A stretch of DNA of 64,000 bases from Wohlfahrtiimonas larvae_A (GTDB lineage: Bacteria; Pseudomonadota; Gammaproteobacteria; Cardiobacteriales; Wohlfahrtiimonadaceae). Below are positions 52,697 to 61,226 of this stretch, in pieces. A program made the position numbers and the translations under genes. Below the pieces are notes generated by a model, which was not told where the DNA came from, did no database searches, and saw nothing but the letters and a program-made list of their open reading frames with translations. Positions within the stretch are counted from its first letter, which is position 1; each line of letters starts with the position of its first letter. The DNA lies in NCBI GenBank assembly GCA_040394195.1, contig JBEBSR010000005.1:15188-79187 (forward strand). The letters run 5' to 3'.

Positions 52697-52749
52697 AATA
52701 TTTTAATAAGATTTTATTTTAATTGATGTAAACAATATAAGGAGCTTTT

Positions 52750-53769
52750 ATGAAAGCAGCAGTTGTCAATCAAAATAGTGATGGTAAAGTTGAAATTAAA
52801 GAGCTAAAAGTTCGTGACCTAAAGCCTGGTGAAGCATTGGTGGATGTAGAATGTTGTGGCGTTTGTCATACTGACTTGCACGTTGCAAAAGGCGATTTTG
52901 GTAAAGTGCCAGGGCGAGTGATTGGCCATGAAGGTATTGGTAAAGTTTCTAAAGTTGCGGATGGCGTAACGAGCTTGAAAGTGGGCGATCGCGTAAGTGT
53001 TGCTTGGTTCTTTGAGGGCTGTGGCGTTTGTGAATATTGTATTACAGGTAAAGAAACATATTGTCGTAGCGTAAAAAATGCAGGTTATTCTGTAGATGGC
53101 GCAATGGCAGAGCAATGTATTGTTGCTGCGGATTACGCGGTGAAAGTGCCTGATGGTTTAGATTCCTTCCAAGCAAGTAGCGTAACTTGCGCGGGTGTAA
53201 CAACTTATAAGGCCGTAAAAGTTGCAGATGTGAAAGCAGGGCAATGGATTGCGATTTATGGTGTGGGCGGTTTGGGCAACTTGGCCGTGCAATATGCTAA
53301 GAAAGTGTTCAATGCCAAAGTAATTGCTGTTGATATTAATGATGATAAATTACAGTTAGCGAAAGAAGTCGGCGCTGATTTGATTTATAACTCAGCGAAA
53401 ATCAAAGATGTTGCTAAACAAATCCAAGAAGATATTGGCGGTGCACATGCAGCCGTTGTGACGGCTGTATCAAAAGTTGCATTCAATCAGGCTGTGGATT
53501 CACTCCGCGCAACAGGTAAAGTGATTGCGGTTGGCTTGCCATCAGAAACAATGGATTTAGCGATTGTTAAAACAGTGTTAGATGGTATTGAAGTGATTGG
53601 TAGCTTAGTTGGTACGCGCCAAGACTTAGCAGAAGCATTCCAATTCGCAGCAGAAGGTTTAGTTGTACCAGTTGTACAAAAGCGCAAATTGGCTGATGTG
53701 AATGCTATTTTTGAAGAAATGGAAGCAGGAAAAATCCAAGGCCGAATGGTAGTGGATATGAAAGCTTAG
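52750..53769 (+). CDS. adhP: Zinc-dependent alcohol dehydrogenase, AdhP type
   Basis: The 339-residue enzyme interconverts primary alcohols and aldehydes with NAD. Catalytic zinc ligands Cys39 and His60 (GHE) and the structural zinc quartet Cys91, Cys94, Cys97 and Cys105 are visible, as is the Rossmann loop GVGGLGNLAVQ near 176. It is a single gene under a Fur box and ends at a strong terminator. Iron control of a zinc enzyme may point to replacement of iron-dependent alcohol dehydrogenases when iron is short. Confidence 0.92.
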   Translation: MKAAVVNQNSDGKVEIKELKVRDLKPGEALVDVECCGVCHTDLHVAKGDFGKVPGRVIGHEGIGKVSKVADGVTSLKVGDRVSVAWFFEGCGVCEYCITGKETYCRSVKNAGYSVDGAMAEQCIVAADYAVKVPDGLDSFQASSVTCAGVTTYKAVKVADVKAGQWIAIYGVGGLGNLAVQYAKKVFNAKVIAVDINDDKLQLAKEVGADLIYNSAKIKDVAKQIQEDIGGAHAAVVTAVSKVAFNQAVDSLRATGKVIAVGLPSETMDLAIVKTVLDGIEVIGSLVGTRQDLAEAFQFAAEGLVVPVVQKRKLADVNAIFEEMEAGKIQGRMVVDMKA

Positions 53770-53799
53770 TAAATAATAGATGACTTAAATATTGATCTC

Positions 53800-53829
53800 A
53801 ATCCCTTGCATAGCAAGGGATTTTTATTT
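53800..53829 (+). terminator. adhP terminator
   Basis: AATCCCTTGC (53800-53809) pairs with GCAAGGGATT (53813-53822), followed by TTTATTTT. Confidence 0.9.
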
Positions 53830-53898
53830 TGCATATATACTTTGAGCCATCATTGGTAAAATTATGTTTCCCTATAAAATTATATAAGGTTATAAAAA

Positions 53899-54288
53899 AT
53901 GAAGTTTATTATTAAAATGGGTGCTTTATTAGTTTTGATGTTTATTGTTGCAGCTTGCAGTGGATCCGATGCTTATCAAGGTGAATGGAAGGCAAAAGAT
54001 GAAAGTTCTACTGAATATAAAGTGGTTTTTCAGCCGAAAAATATCACAATTACTGATGCTCAAGGAAAGGTTGTGATGAATTCTAGTTATACTCAATATT
54101 CTGTCAAAACCGTTAATGGCATTACAACTTATGGCATAGAACTTCAGGATGGTTCAGAATATTTTATTCACTTCCCGATTAAAAATAATACGGTTAATGC
54201 ACAGTTAATCATCCCACCACAATCTACAAGTTTTGGTGGTATTACTATTACTCAAGGTTCAGAAGAAGTGTTGTCGCTTTCTAGATGA
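53899..54288 (+). CDS. Small hypothetical lipoprotein
   Basis: The 129-residue protein has a lipoprotein signal (lipobox VAAC, acylated Cys about 20) and a beta-rich mature domain (YQGEWKAKDESSTEYKVVF, GITTYGIELQDGSEYF) that resembles the many small lipoproteins with a lipocalin-like or DUF-type barrel. It is not assigned to a family. AAGG lies upstream of the ATG. Confidence 0.7.
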   Translation: MKFIIKMGALLVLMFIVAACSGSDAYQGEWKAKDESSTEYKVVFQPKNITITDAQGKVVMNSSYTQYSVKTVNGITTYGIELQDGSEYFIHFPIKNNTVNAQLIIPPQSTSFGGITITQGSEEVLSLSR

Positions 54289-54431
54289 TATTCTTTTGAT
54301 TCAAAATATAAGAAAATACAAATCAAGGTTGAATGGTTTGGATATGAAAGGTTAATAAGTAAACAAAAGGCTTTCATATTAATTTTCATCTCTTGTGTAG
54401 CAATAGGTTTTTACTGATAGGATGTGTTTAT

Positions 54432-54758
54432 ATGAAAAATATTTTGGTGGGGTTAGTTGCAGTTATTGTGATATATTTTGGCTATTATTATTATAATTCA
54501 GCAAAAATTCCTGAAGAGTGTATTGAGGTTAAAAAGATATATGATGAAACCGTTGATCGTTTTAAGAGTTTAAATAGTGATGGTTCATTAACAACAAATA
54601 TTGAAATGTTAATATCAATTGGAGAAAAATGGGATATTGCAATTGATTCGAATCAAAGATATAAAAGAAGCCAAATTAGTGAGATTAAAACAATGTGTTT
54701 GAAAAATAAAACTTTGCTAGAAAATATTTCTCAACAATTAGATAACATCAAGCAATAA
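54432..54758 (+). CDS. Small membrane-anchored hypothetical protein
   Basis: The 108-residue protein has one N-terminal transmembrane helix or uncleaved signal (MKNILVGLVAVIVIYFGYYY) and a helical, lysine-rich soluble part with a CIEV...MCLK cysteine pair. The ATG at 54432 is preferred because the frame upstream has no ribosome binding site and does not look coding. No family is recognised. Confidence 0.6.
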   Translation: MKNILVGLVAVIVIYFGYYYYNSAKIPEECIEVKKIYDETVDRFKSLNSDGSLTTNIEMLISIGEKWDIAIDSNQRYKRSQISEIKTMCLKNKTLLENISQQLDNIKQ

Positions 54759-54766
54759 ACGTCAAA

Positions 54767-54790
54767 AAAAGGCAGATTTCTCTGCCTTTT
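54767..54790. terminator. Bidirectional terminator between the small membrane protein gene and tpx
   Basis: AAAAGGCAGA (54767-54776) pairs with TCTGCCTTTT (54781-54790) around TTTC. A and T runs on both flanks allow both directions, ending tpx on the minus strand too. Confidence 0.9.
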
Positions 54791-54811
54791 TAATATTTGT
54801 CTGTTAGAAAA

Positions 54812-55318
54812 TTACAACGATTTTGCAACTTCCAAAGCTTTGTCATAATCAGGTTCGTTAGTTACTTCCTGAACGTATTCAACATGGCGAATGATGTTGT
54901 TTTTATCTAAAACAACGATACCGCGTGCTAACAATGCTAAGCCTTCGATCTCAAAGCCGTATTCAACACCAAAATCATGTGTTTGGTAATCAGACAACAT
55001 GCTTTGATGACTGATAGAATTTTCATCTGCAAAGCGTTTTTGTGCAAATGGTAAATCCACAGAGATCGTTAGTACTGCAACATCTGCCAATGCTTTTGCT
55101 TCTTCTTCAAAACGTTTAGTTTGAATTGAGCAAACACCAGTATCGATCGATGGTACAACGGAGATGATTTTAATTTTTCCGTCAAAATTATCCAAAGTAA
55201 CAGGATTCAAACCTAAATCAACTACTCTAAAGTTTGCGCCTTCTTGTCCAACAATTGCTTCTGTACCCAATAATGTGATTGGATTGCCTTTCATTGTAAT
55301 GCTAGATCTTTGTGACAT
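54812..55318 (-). CDS. tpx: Thiol peroxidase Tpx without resolving cysteine
   Basis: The 168-residue peroxiredoxin reduces hydroperoxides. The peroxidatic site PSIDTGVCS gives Cys63, and LPFAQKRF and EPDYDKAL are typical of Tpx. In E. coli the resolving Cys95 lies in the SRFCGAEG segment; here the equivalent segment reads KRFADENS, and the whole protein has a single cysteine. It must therefore work as a 1-Cys enzyme or with an external thiol. The ATG at 55318 has AAGGAG at proper spacing. A thioredoxin gene lies upstream on the same strand. Confidence 0.92.
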   Translation of the reverse strand: MSQRSSITMKGNPITLLGTEAIVGQEGANFRVVDLGLNPVTLDNFDGKIKIISVVPSIDTGVCSIQTKRFEEEAKALADVAVLTISVDLPFAQKRFADENSISHQSMLSDYQTHDFGVEYGFEIEGLALLARGIVVLDKNNIIRHVEYVQEVTNEPDYDKALEVAKSL

Positions 55319-55411
55319 TGTCATCTCCTTGAGAATCGTTCAATAGCGGAAAGCTTTTAGAATTATAGTTGAAAAATGATGTAATAGATATTTCGGGTAT
55401 TTAAGATGCAA

Positions 55412-55435
55412 AAAAGGCAGGAAAACCTGCCTTTT
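55412..55435 (-). terminator. trxA terminator
   Basis: AAAAGGCAGG (55412-55421) pairs with CCTGCCTTTT (55426-55435) around AAAA, with T-rich flank on the minus strand. It lies 22 bases past the trxA stop. Confidence 0.9.
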
Positions 55436-55457
55436 AAATGCTGTGATCTAATGAAGA

Positions 55458-55781
55458 TTAGATATTTTTGTTGATGAAAGCTTCTAATGCAGCTTTAGGA
55501 ATCGCGCCAACTTGTGTATCAACAACTTCACCATTTTTGAAAATCATCAATGCTGGGATTGAGCGGATTTGTAATTGAGTTGCGATTGCTTGGTTGTTTT
55601 GAACATCCAACTTAACAACTTTCAATTTGCCTGCAAACGTTTCAGCAGCAGCTTCAACGTGAGGGCCAATCATCTTACAAGGACCACACCAATCAGCCCA
55701 GAAATCAACTAAAACAGGTAGATCTGATTGCAAAACTTCCGCTTCAAATGTAGCATCTGTTGCATTAACGTAATTACTCAT
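55458..55781 (-). CDS. trxA: Thioredoxin 1
   Basis: The 107-residue redox protein has the active-site WCGPC (Cys32, Cys35) and the conserved IRSIPALMIFKNGE segment with the cis-proline. It reduces disulfides in many proteins and is the usual electron donor for Tpx, whose gene is next downstream behind a terminator. AAGGAG precedes the ATG. Confidence 0.96.
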   Translation of the reverse strand: MSNYVNATDATFEAEVLQSDLPVLVDFWADWCGPCKMIGPHVEAAAETFAGKLKVVKLDVQNNQAIATQLQIRSIPALMIFKNGEVVDTQVGAIPKAALEAFINKNI

Positions 55782-55951
55782 GATAAAACTCCTTAAAATA
55801 ATTTATAATAGACAATTTTAGTCTGTTATTTAAAATTCTGGTTTATTAAAACGGAATTAGTTAGAAATAACAAGCATAGTTTGTATTTAAAGTTTAAACG
55901 CTTTCAGTAAAAATTGTTTATTACACATTTCAATCAAAGGTCAAGATACAC

Positions 55952-57439
55952 ATGGCAAAACCAGAATTAAGTCACATAATGTTTAAGGATTTACCGCTCG
56001 ATGAATCTTTGCAAGAAGCGTTAGAAGATAACAATTATGTGCAATGTACTCCGATTCAAGCTTTATCATTGCCACTTTTATTGGCAGGTAAAGATGTGGT
56101 TGGCCAAGCGCAAACGGGCACGGGGAAAAGTGCGGCGTTCTTGTTGGCAACCTTGAATCGTTTGATGACTGTTCCAGTTCAGCAAGGTAAACGTGGGCCT
56201 TTTGCCATCATCATGGCACCAACGCGCGAATTAGCGATTCAGATTTATGAAGATGCAGAAATGCTAGGCCGTTACACAGGCTTAAAATTCAGCTGTATTT
56301 ATGGTGGCACTGGTTATGAGAAGCAACGCAGTGATTTAGCATCTGATGTAGATGTTGTGATTGGTACAGTTGGCCGTATTTTAGATTTCTTTAAGCAAGG
56401 CGAATTGAATCTTAAAGAGATCGAAGTTGTGGTCTTGGATGAAGCAGATCGTATGTTTGATTTGGGCTTTATCTCAGACATTCGTTATTTATTCAAAAAA
56501 ATGCCAAGCGCAGCAGAACGCCAAAATCTATTTTTCTCAGCAACATTCTCTCAGCGCGTTTTAGAATTGGCGTATGAGCATATGGATATGCCAGAAAAAG
56601 TACAGATCGAAGCGGATAATATTACTGCAGATAAGATCAAACAATACTTAATTCATGTTGGTTCGCCTGATAAAATTTCATTGCTGTTTGGCGTGTTGAA
56701 GAAAGAACAACCAGCTCGCACAATCATCTTTGTGAACACAAAACGTGTTGCTGAAGAAATTTCGAATTATTTAGCGGCAAATGATTATAAAGCTGGCGTG
56801 TTATCTGGCGATATTCCACAAAATAAACGTGAACGTTTATTGGGTGATTTCAAAGATGGCAAGATTTCAATCATGGTGGCAACTGATGTTGCAGCACGTG
56901 GCTTGCACATTTCTGATGTAACGCATGTGATCAACTATGATCTACCGCAAGATGTGGAAGATTACGTTCACCGTATTGGCCGTACAGCGCGTGCGGGCGA
57001 AGAAGGCACAGCAATCAGCTTTGCTTGTGAAGAATATGTTTATTCATTGCCTGATATCGAAGAATATATTGAGATGAGAATCCCAACCATTCAGTTGGAA
57101 GATGAGTTATTGGTGGAACCTAAAAAGCCAAGCAGAAATCATTCATCGAATAAACCTCGTCAGAACCAGAATCAAAATCGCAATAAGCCAAGAGCTGAAC
57201 GTCCACAATCAACTGAACAATCAGAGAAAGCTGAGAAAGAGCCAGTATTCATTGTAGAAGATGTTGTTGAAGAATCTTCAGACAATAATGAAATGGTTCA
57301 ATCTGCAGAAGATAAGATCGAGCGTAAATTTGATAAACGCCGCCGTCCACGCAATATGCACACGCGTGGTCGCAGCAAATCACATCAACGCAGTAATACA
57401 CAAACACCGACAGAAAATGGAGGCAATGGTGAAGGTTAA
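55952..57439 (+). CDS. rhlB: ATP-dependent RNA helicase RhlB
   Basis: The 495-residue DEAD-box helicase has the Q motif CTPIQALSLPL, Walker A AQTGTGKS (about 53-60), APTREL, DEAD in VVLDEADRMFDLGF, SAT and HRIGRTARAG. Identity patterns such as CTPIQAL, VTHVINYDLP and FACEEYVYSLPDIEEYI match RhlB, the degradosome helicase, rather than RhlE or SrmB. A charged, low-complexity C-terminal tail of about 110 residues (rich in Asn, Gln, Arg and Lys) is longer than in E. coli. The end overlaps the next gene by 14 bases. Confidence 0.9.
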   Translation: MAKPELSHIMFKDLPLDESLQEALEDNNYVQCTPIQALSLPLLLAGKDVVGQAQTGTGKSAAFLLATLNRLMTVPVQQGKRGPFAIIMAPTRELAIQIYEDAEMLGRYTGLKFSCIYGGTGYEKQRSDLASDVDVVIGTVGRILDFFKQGELNLKEIEVVVLDEADRMFDLGFISDIRYLFKKMPSAAERQNLFFSATFSQRVLELAYEHMDMPEKVQIEADNITADKIKQYLIHVGSPDKISLLFGVLKKEQPARTIIFVNTKRVAEEISNYLAANDYKAGVLSGDIPQNKRERLLGDFKDGKISIMVATDVAARGLHISDVTHVINYDLPQDVEDYVHRIGRTARAGEEGTAISFACEEYVYSLPDIEEYIEMRIPTIQLEDELLVEPKKPSRNHSSNKPRQNQNQNRNKPRAERPQSTEQSEKAEKEPVFIVEDVVEESSDNNEMVQSAEDKIERKFDKRRRPRNMHTRGRSKSHQRSNTQTPTENGGNGEG

Positions 57440-57704
57440 GTTTTTAACGGCTTTATTGGCAGGTTTAATTGTTGTAGGTTGTGCGAATGCACCAGTACCA
57501 GAAGATCAAAAATCAGCTTATACAGGTAATGGTGAAATTTCTTCTGTTATTCTTCGTGAAGATAACCAACAAGAAGTCAGCATCGAAATTGAAAACCAAG
57601 GTTATATGGTTGTGATGTTGAAAGAACCTAAAGATCTTTTCCCAGGCCAGAAAGTTAATGTGAAGAGACAAGCGGGCGGTTACGGTGAGGTAACGGTTCG
57701 ATGA
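57426..57704 (+). CDS. Small hypothetical lipoprotein overlapping rhlB
   Basis: The 92-residue protein has a lipoprotein signal ending in the lipobox VVGC (Cys about 19) and a small beta-rich domain (GEISSVILREDNQQEVSIEI, GQKVNVKRQAGGYGEV). The start is uncertain: ATG at 57426 has GGAGG only two bases upstream, while GTG at 57429 has better spacing and also gives a good signal peptide. The gene overlaps rhlB by 14 bases and its stop overlaps the next start by four bases (ATGA). Family not recognised. Confidence 0.7.
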   Translation: MVKVKFLTALLAGLIVVGCANAPVPEDQKSAYTGNGEISSVILREDNQQEVSIEIENQGYMVVMLKEPKDLFPGQKVNVKRQAGGYGEVTVR

Positions 57705-58888
57705 AGGTTGAGTTAGATCTTCCTGAGCTAACAGACGATGAGCGCGCACATAGTGCGCGTTTAGCGCATTTATTGGTTGAGAAAATCAAAGTAAAAGGCT
57801 CAATTCCATTCAGTGAATACTTTGCCGAGTGCTTATATCATCCTGAATTAGGTTATTACACAGGTACTTTGCCAAAGTTTGGTCGCACAGGCGATTTTGT
57901 CACGGCTCCGATGATTTCTCCGTATTTTTCATTTTGTTTGGCGAATCAAATTGCAGAAATTTTAGCCTTATGTGAATCACCTTCCATCATGGAAGTTGGT
58001 GCAGGCACAGGTGTAATGGTAATGGATATTTTAACGCAGTTAAAAGCCATCAATGCTTTGCCAGAGCATTATTACATCATTGAAATTTCGCCAATTCTGC
58101 GTGAAAGACAGCATGAAAGCATTGCAAAAGCACATCCTGATCTGATTGATCGTGTGATTTGGTTGAATGAACCGCCAAAAGAAGCATGGCAAGGTTGCAT
58201 CATTGGTAATGAGATTGTGGATGCATTGCCTGTGGAGCGTTTTACGATTCAAAATGGCGAGGCGTATTATGCTGACGTTGGTTATGATGAATCAACAGAG
58301 CAGTTTATCACTGTGGCGAATCGACAAGACGATCAATTAACGCAATTTATGGTGCAATTGGCAGAAGCAAATATTGCATTGCCCGATGGTTATTTAAGCG
58401 AATTTTGCCCAATGGTGAAAACTTGGTTGGCTGATTTAACGCAATCTTTAACCAAAGGTTCAGTATTGATGGTAGATTATGGTTATAGCCGCCAGCAATA
58501 TTATATGCAAGAGCGTGTAGAAGGCACGTTGATCGCTCACTTTAAACATCGTGTGCACAACAGTTGGGCATTGTTCCAAGGCTTGCAGGATTTGACTGCG
58601 AATGTGGATTTCACATTGTTGGCAGAAGCAGGTTTAGCTGCTGATTTGGATTTCTTAGGCTATACATCGCAAGCATATTTCTTATATGGCAATGGTTTGG
58701 AAGCGATGCTCACAGAAGCTAAAGAGCAAATCAGTGATGAAATGACATGGTATAAAATCGCACAGGCGATCCAAATACTCGTTTTACCAGCCGAAATGGG
58801 TGAGCGCTTTAAAGTACTAGCTTTGGGTAAGAATATTGAAATAGAACCACAAGGATTTGCGTTGTACGATATGAGTCAGCAATTGTAA
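57701..58888 (+). CDS. Class I SAM-dependent methyltransferase, MidA/NDUFAF7 family
   Basis: The 395-residue protein has GSIPFSEYFAECLYHPELGY near the N-terminus, FGRTGDFVTAPMISPYF, and the SAM-binding EVGAGTGVM near 93-101, all typical of the PF02636 MidA family. The mitochondrial member dimethylates an arginine of a complex I subunit; the bacterial substrate is not established. It overlaps the preceding lipoprotein gene by four bases. Confidence 0.85.
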   Translation: MKVELDLPELTDDERAHSARLAHLLVEKIKVKGSIPFSEYFAECLYHPELGYYTGTLPKFGRTGDFVTAPMISPYFSFCLANQIAEILALCESPSIMEVGAGTGVMVMDILTQLKAINALPEHYYIIEISPILRERQHESIAKAHPDLIDRVIWLNEPPKEAWQGCIIGNEIVDALPVERFTIQNGEAYYADVGYDESTEQFITVANRQDDQLTQFMVQLAEANIALPDGYLSEFCPMVKTWLADLTQSLTKGSVLMVDYGYSRQQYYMQERVEGTLIAHFKHRVHNSWALFQGLQDLTANVDFTLLAEAGLAADLDFLGYTSQAYFLYGNGLEAMLTEAKEQISDEMTWYKIAQAIQILVLPAEMGERFKVLALGKNIEIEPQGFALYDMSQQL

Positions 58889-58903
58889 CTCGAGGGAAAT
58901 AGG

Positions 58904-59404
58904 ATGCAGATTAAAGTTGCCTATACTGCAACGTTGGAAGAATACTATCATGCGGATGAAGCTTTTCGCCAAGCTTTGAATAAAAGCTCGGTGGATTTAT
59001 ATGTGCAAATTGCATTGTGGCTCATCGCGATTGCTTTCATGGCGATTGGTCAGTTCTTTTTGGGTGGAATCATTGCAGTGATCGCATTCATTTTGCATCA
59101 AGGTTATGCAAAACGTTGGATTGTGCGTCGTAATTTTTATAAAATGCTAAATGCAGGAGAGCTGGAAACACTGACTTTCTCTGAAGAAAAAATCATCTAC
59201 GAATGTGGCATGGTTGCCGAAGTTATTACGTGGGATGATTATGCTGCCTATTTGGAAACAGATGAGCTATTCATGGTATTTTATGATGCATCAGATCATT
59301 ACATGATCATTCCTAAACGCGCCCTAAAAGATGATGCAGAGATTGATCAATTGCGCCAGCTATGTGTTCGACAATTAGCAAATTATGAGGTGACAAATGT
59401 TTAA
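58904..59404 (+). CDS. YcxB-like membrane protein
   Basis: The 166-residue protein has two adjacent transmembrane helices (about 32-75) and a C-terminal soluble domain with the YcxB-like pattern (ETLTFSEEKIIYECGMVAEVITWDDYAAY, FMVFYDASDHYMIIPKRAL). Function unknown. It overlaps modE by eight bases. Confidence 0.75.
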   Translation: MQIKVAYTATLEEYYHADEAFRQALNKSSVDLYVQIALWLIAIAFMAIGQFFLGGIIAVIAFILHQGYAKRWIVRRNFYKMLNAGELETLTFSEEKIIYECGMVAEVITWDDYAAYLETDELFMVFYDASDHYMIIPKRALKDDAEIDQLRQLCVRQLANYEVTNV

Positions 59405-60161
59405 CTTTGAAGGTGATCTCCGGTTAACAGCAGAAGGTGTTCATTTTGGTAACCCACAGCAGATTAAATTATTGAGAGAGATCCAGAATACTGGTTCTAT
59501 TACTCATGCAGCGAAAGCTGTGCCAATGAGTTATAAGGCTGCTTGGGATGCCATTAATAAAATGAATAATCTGTCGGATGAACCTTTGGTGATTCGTGTC
59601 ACAGGCGGCAAGGGCGGCGGCGGCACGTGTTTGACGGAGCGCGGCTTACAATTAGTGAAACATTTTGATTTAATCCAAGAAGCTCACTCAGCATTCTTGA
59701 AAAGCATGAGCCAATATTCACAGAGCTTTGAAGCAGATATTAACTTGCTTCAGCAATTGCGCTTTCAAACGAGTGCGCGCAATCAGTTATCAGGTAAAGT
59801 TGTAAAAATTGAATCATTTGGGATTCATGATGATATCTATTTTGACATTGGCGCAGAGCATATCCTCAAAGCAACCATCACTGATGAAAGCACAAAACTA
59901 TTAGAAATCGAAGAAAATGGTCGTTTTATATTGCTCATCAAAGCACCGAATGTGGATGTTGTATCAAACACAACAGATGGCTGTATTTTGGGTGAAGTCA
60001 TTTCCCATAAATCAGATAAAGATGGCTGTGAAGTAACATTGAAAGTGGGCAATCAAATGGTTGTTTCAAGTCAAATTCATTCAGATGTTAAAGCATTGAA
60101 TGAAGGTGATTCAGTTGGGGTTAGTATTGATCCTAAAAACATCATTTTAGTGAAGGTGTAA
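59397..60161 (+). CDS. modE: Molybdate-responsive regulator ModE
   Basis: The 254-residue protein has an N-terminal LysR-type winged helix (LLREIQNTGSITHAAKAVPM and YKAAWDAINKMN) with the ModE motif GGKGGGGTCLTERG, followed by two TOBE/MOP domains (about 125-190 and 195-250, starting RNQLSGKVVKIESFGIH). ModE binds molybdate and controls molybdenum uptake and enzyme genes. No mod transporter genes are nearby. It overlaps the previous gene by eight bases and precedes a lipoprotein esterase by three. Confidence 0.88.
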   Translation: MFNFEGDLRLTAEGVHFGNPQQIKLLREIQNTGSITHAAKAVPMSYKAAWDAINKMNNLSDEPLVIRVTGGKGGGGTCLTERGLQLVKHFDLIQEAHSAFLKSMSQYSQSFEADINLLQQLRFQTSARNQLSGKVVKIESFGIHDDIYFDIGAEHILKATITDESTKLLEIEENGRFILLIKAPNVDVVSNTTDGCILGEVISHKSDKDGCEVTLKVGNQMVVSSQIHSDVKALNEGDSVGVSIDPKNIILVKV

Positions 60162-60164
60162 GGA

Positions 60165-60782
60165 ATGAGATATCTTTGGGTATTGTTATTAAGCTTTGTT
60201 GTGATGGCTTGTGGTGATAAGCCACAACGTTACGATCGTTTATCATCAGGTGCAACTGTATTAGCATTTGGGGATAGCGTGACATTTGGCTATGGCGTTG
60301 ATCCTAAAGATTCCTACCCTACAATTTTGGCAGAATTATCCTATTGGAATGTGATCAATGCGGGAATTAGTGGTGAACGAGCTGATCAAGCTAAATCACG
60401 CATTGATGGTGTTTTGGCAGAACATAATCCAAAGTTAGTGATCATCGAATTGGGTGGTAATGATTTTTTGCAAAGGCGCAATGCTAAAGCTGTTAAGGAC
60501 GATTTAAGAGCTATTATTCAAAGTGTGAAAGCTCATGGTTCGATTCCTGTATTGGTTGCCGTGCCTGCATTGTCGCCAGTTGCAGCGATCACAGGGAAGC
60601 CAAGTGATGCTGATATTTATAAGGAACTTGCGAAAGAAGAGAAAATTAATCTCATTCCAAGCGTATTTTCAGATATTTTAGGACAAGAAAACTTAAAGCA
60701 AGATCATGTTCACCCAAATCAAGCAGGCTATAGAGTTTTAGCTGAAGGTATTTATCAAGCTTTGAGTAAGATGGGTTTGTAA
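60165..60782 (+). CDS. GDSL-family lipoprotein esterase
   Basis: The 205-residue protein has a lipobox VMAC (Cys about 16) and a SGNH-hydrolase core: the GDSVTFGYG serine block, GISGERADQAKSRI, LGGNDFLQRR and a C-terminal DHVHPNQAGY Asp-His block. The pattern is TesA/arylesterase-like, but the lipid anchor places it in the envelope. It may be acyl-ester or lysophospholipase active. It starts three bases after modE. Confidence 0.85.
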   Translation: MRYLWVLLLSFVVMACGDKPQRYDRLSSGATVLAFGDSVTFGYGVDPKDSYPTILAELSYWNVINAGISGERADQAKSRIDGVLAEHNPKLVIIELGGNDFLQRRNAKAVKDDLRAIIQSVKAHGSIPVLVAVPALSPVAAITGKPSDADIYKELAKEEKINLIPSVFSDILGQENLKQDHVHPNQAGYRVLAEGIYQALSKMGL

Positions 60783-60821
60783 TGATTGAGCGATTTTTTG
60801 ACTATGTAAACAGTTAATATT

Positions 60822-61136
60822 ATGATGATCGCCATGGATACCGTTGAAATTTTCAAAGCCCTCGCAAATGATAAACGTTTAGAGATTTTGCAGTGGCTTA
60901 AAGAACCAGAGAAACACTTTGATACTAGCAATGAGAAATTAATGCTCAGAGGCGGTGTTTGTGTGGGCGATATCCAAACAAAATCAGGTTTGTCCCAGTC
61001 TACGATTTCCCAATATCTATCCATCATGCAAAAAGCAGAATTATTAGAATCTGTCCGCAATGGGAAATGGACATACTATCGCCGTAATGAAAAAACGCTA
61101 GCTAAACTTGCGAGTTTTATTGGTCAAAATCTTTGA
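60822..61136 (+). CDS. ArsR-family transcriptional regulator
   Basis: The 104-residue winged-helix repressor has EIFKALANDKRLEILQWL and GDIQTKSGLSQSTISQYLSIM, typical of ArsR/SmtB proteins. One cysteine (GVCVGD) precedes the recognition region; a canonical metal-binding CxC pair is absent, so the inducer is unclear. The start may be ATG 60822 or ATG 60834; no ribosome binding site decides it. Confidence 0.78.
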   Translation: MMIAMDTVEIFKALANDKRLEILQWLKEPEKHFDTSNEKLMLRGGVCVGDIQTKSGLSQSTISQYLSIMQKAELLESVRNGKWTYYRRNEKTLAKLASFIGQNL

Positions 61137-61183
61137 TCTACTAAAAAACTTGATGTTATTAGAAAGCACGTTAGAATAGCGTC

Positions 61184-61219
61184 CGTGGTTCGAAAACCTC
61201 CCACTTTAAAAAACTAAGG
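61184..61219 (+). promoter_or_regulatory. preQ1-I riboswitch upstream of queC
   Basis: The short aptamer has P1 as GTGG (61185-61188) with CCAC (61201-61204), a CCT in the loop, and the hallmark A-rich tail ending AAAAAACTAAGG at 61208-61219. The CCT loop can pair with the AGG of the tail, which is also the queC ribosome binding site, so ligand binding should block translation. The layout matches the class I preQ1 consensus and lies directly before queuosine pathway genes. Confidence 0.85.
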
Positions 61220-61226
61220 AATTAAT

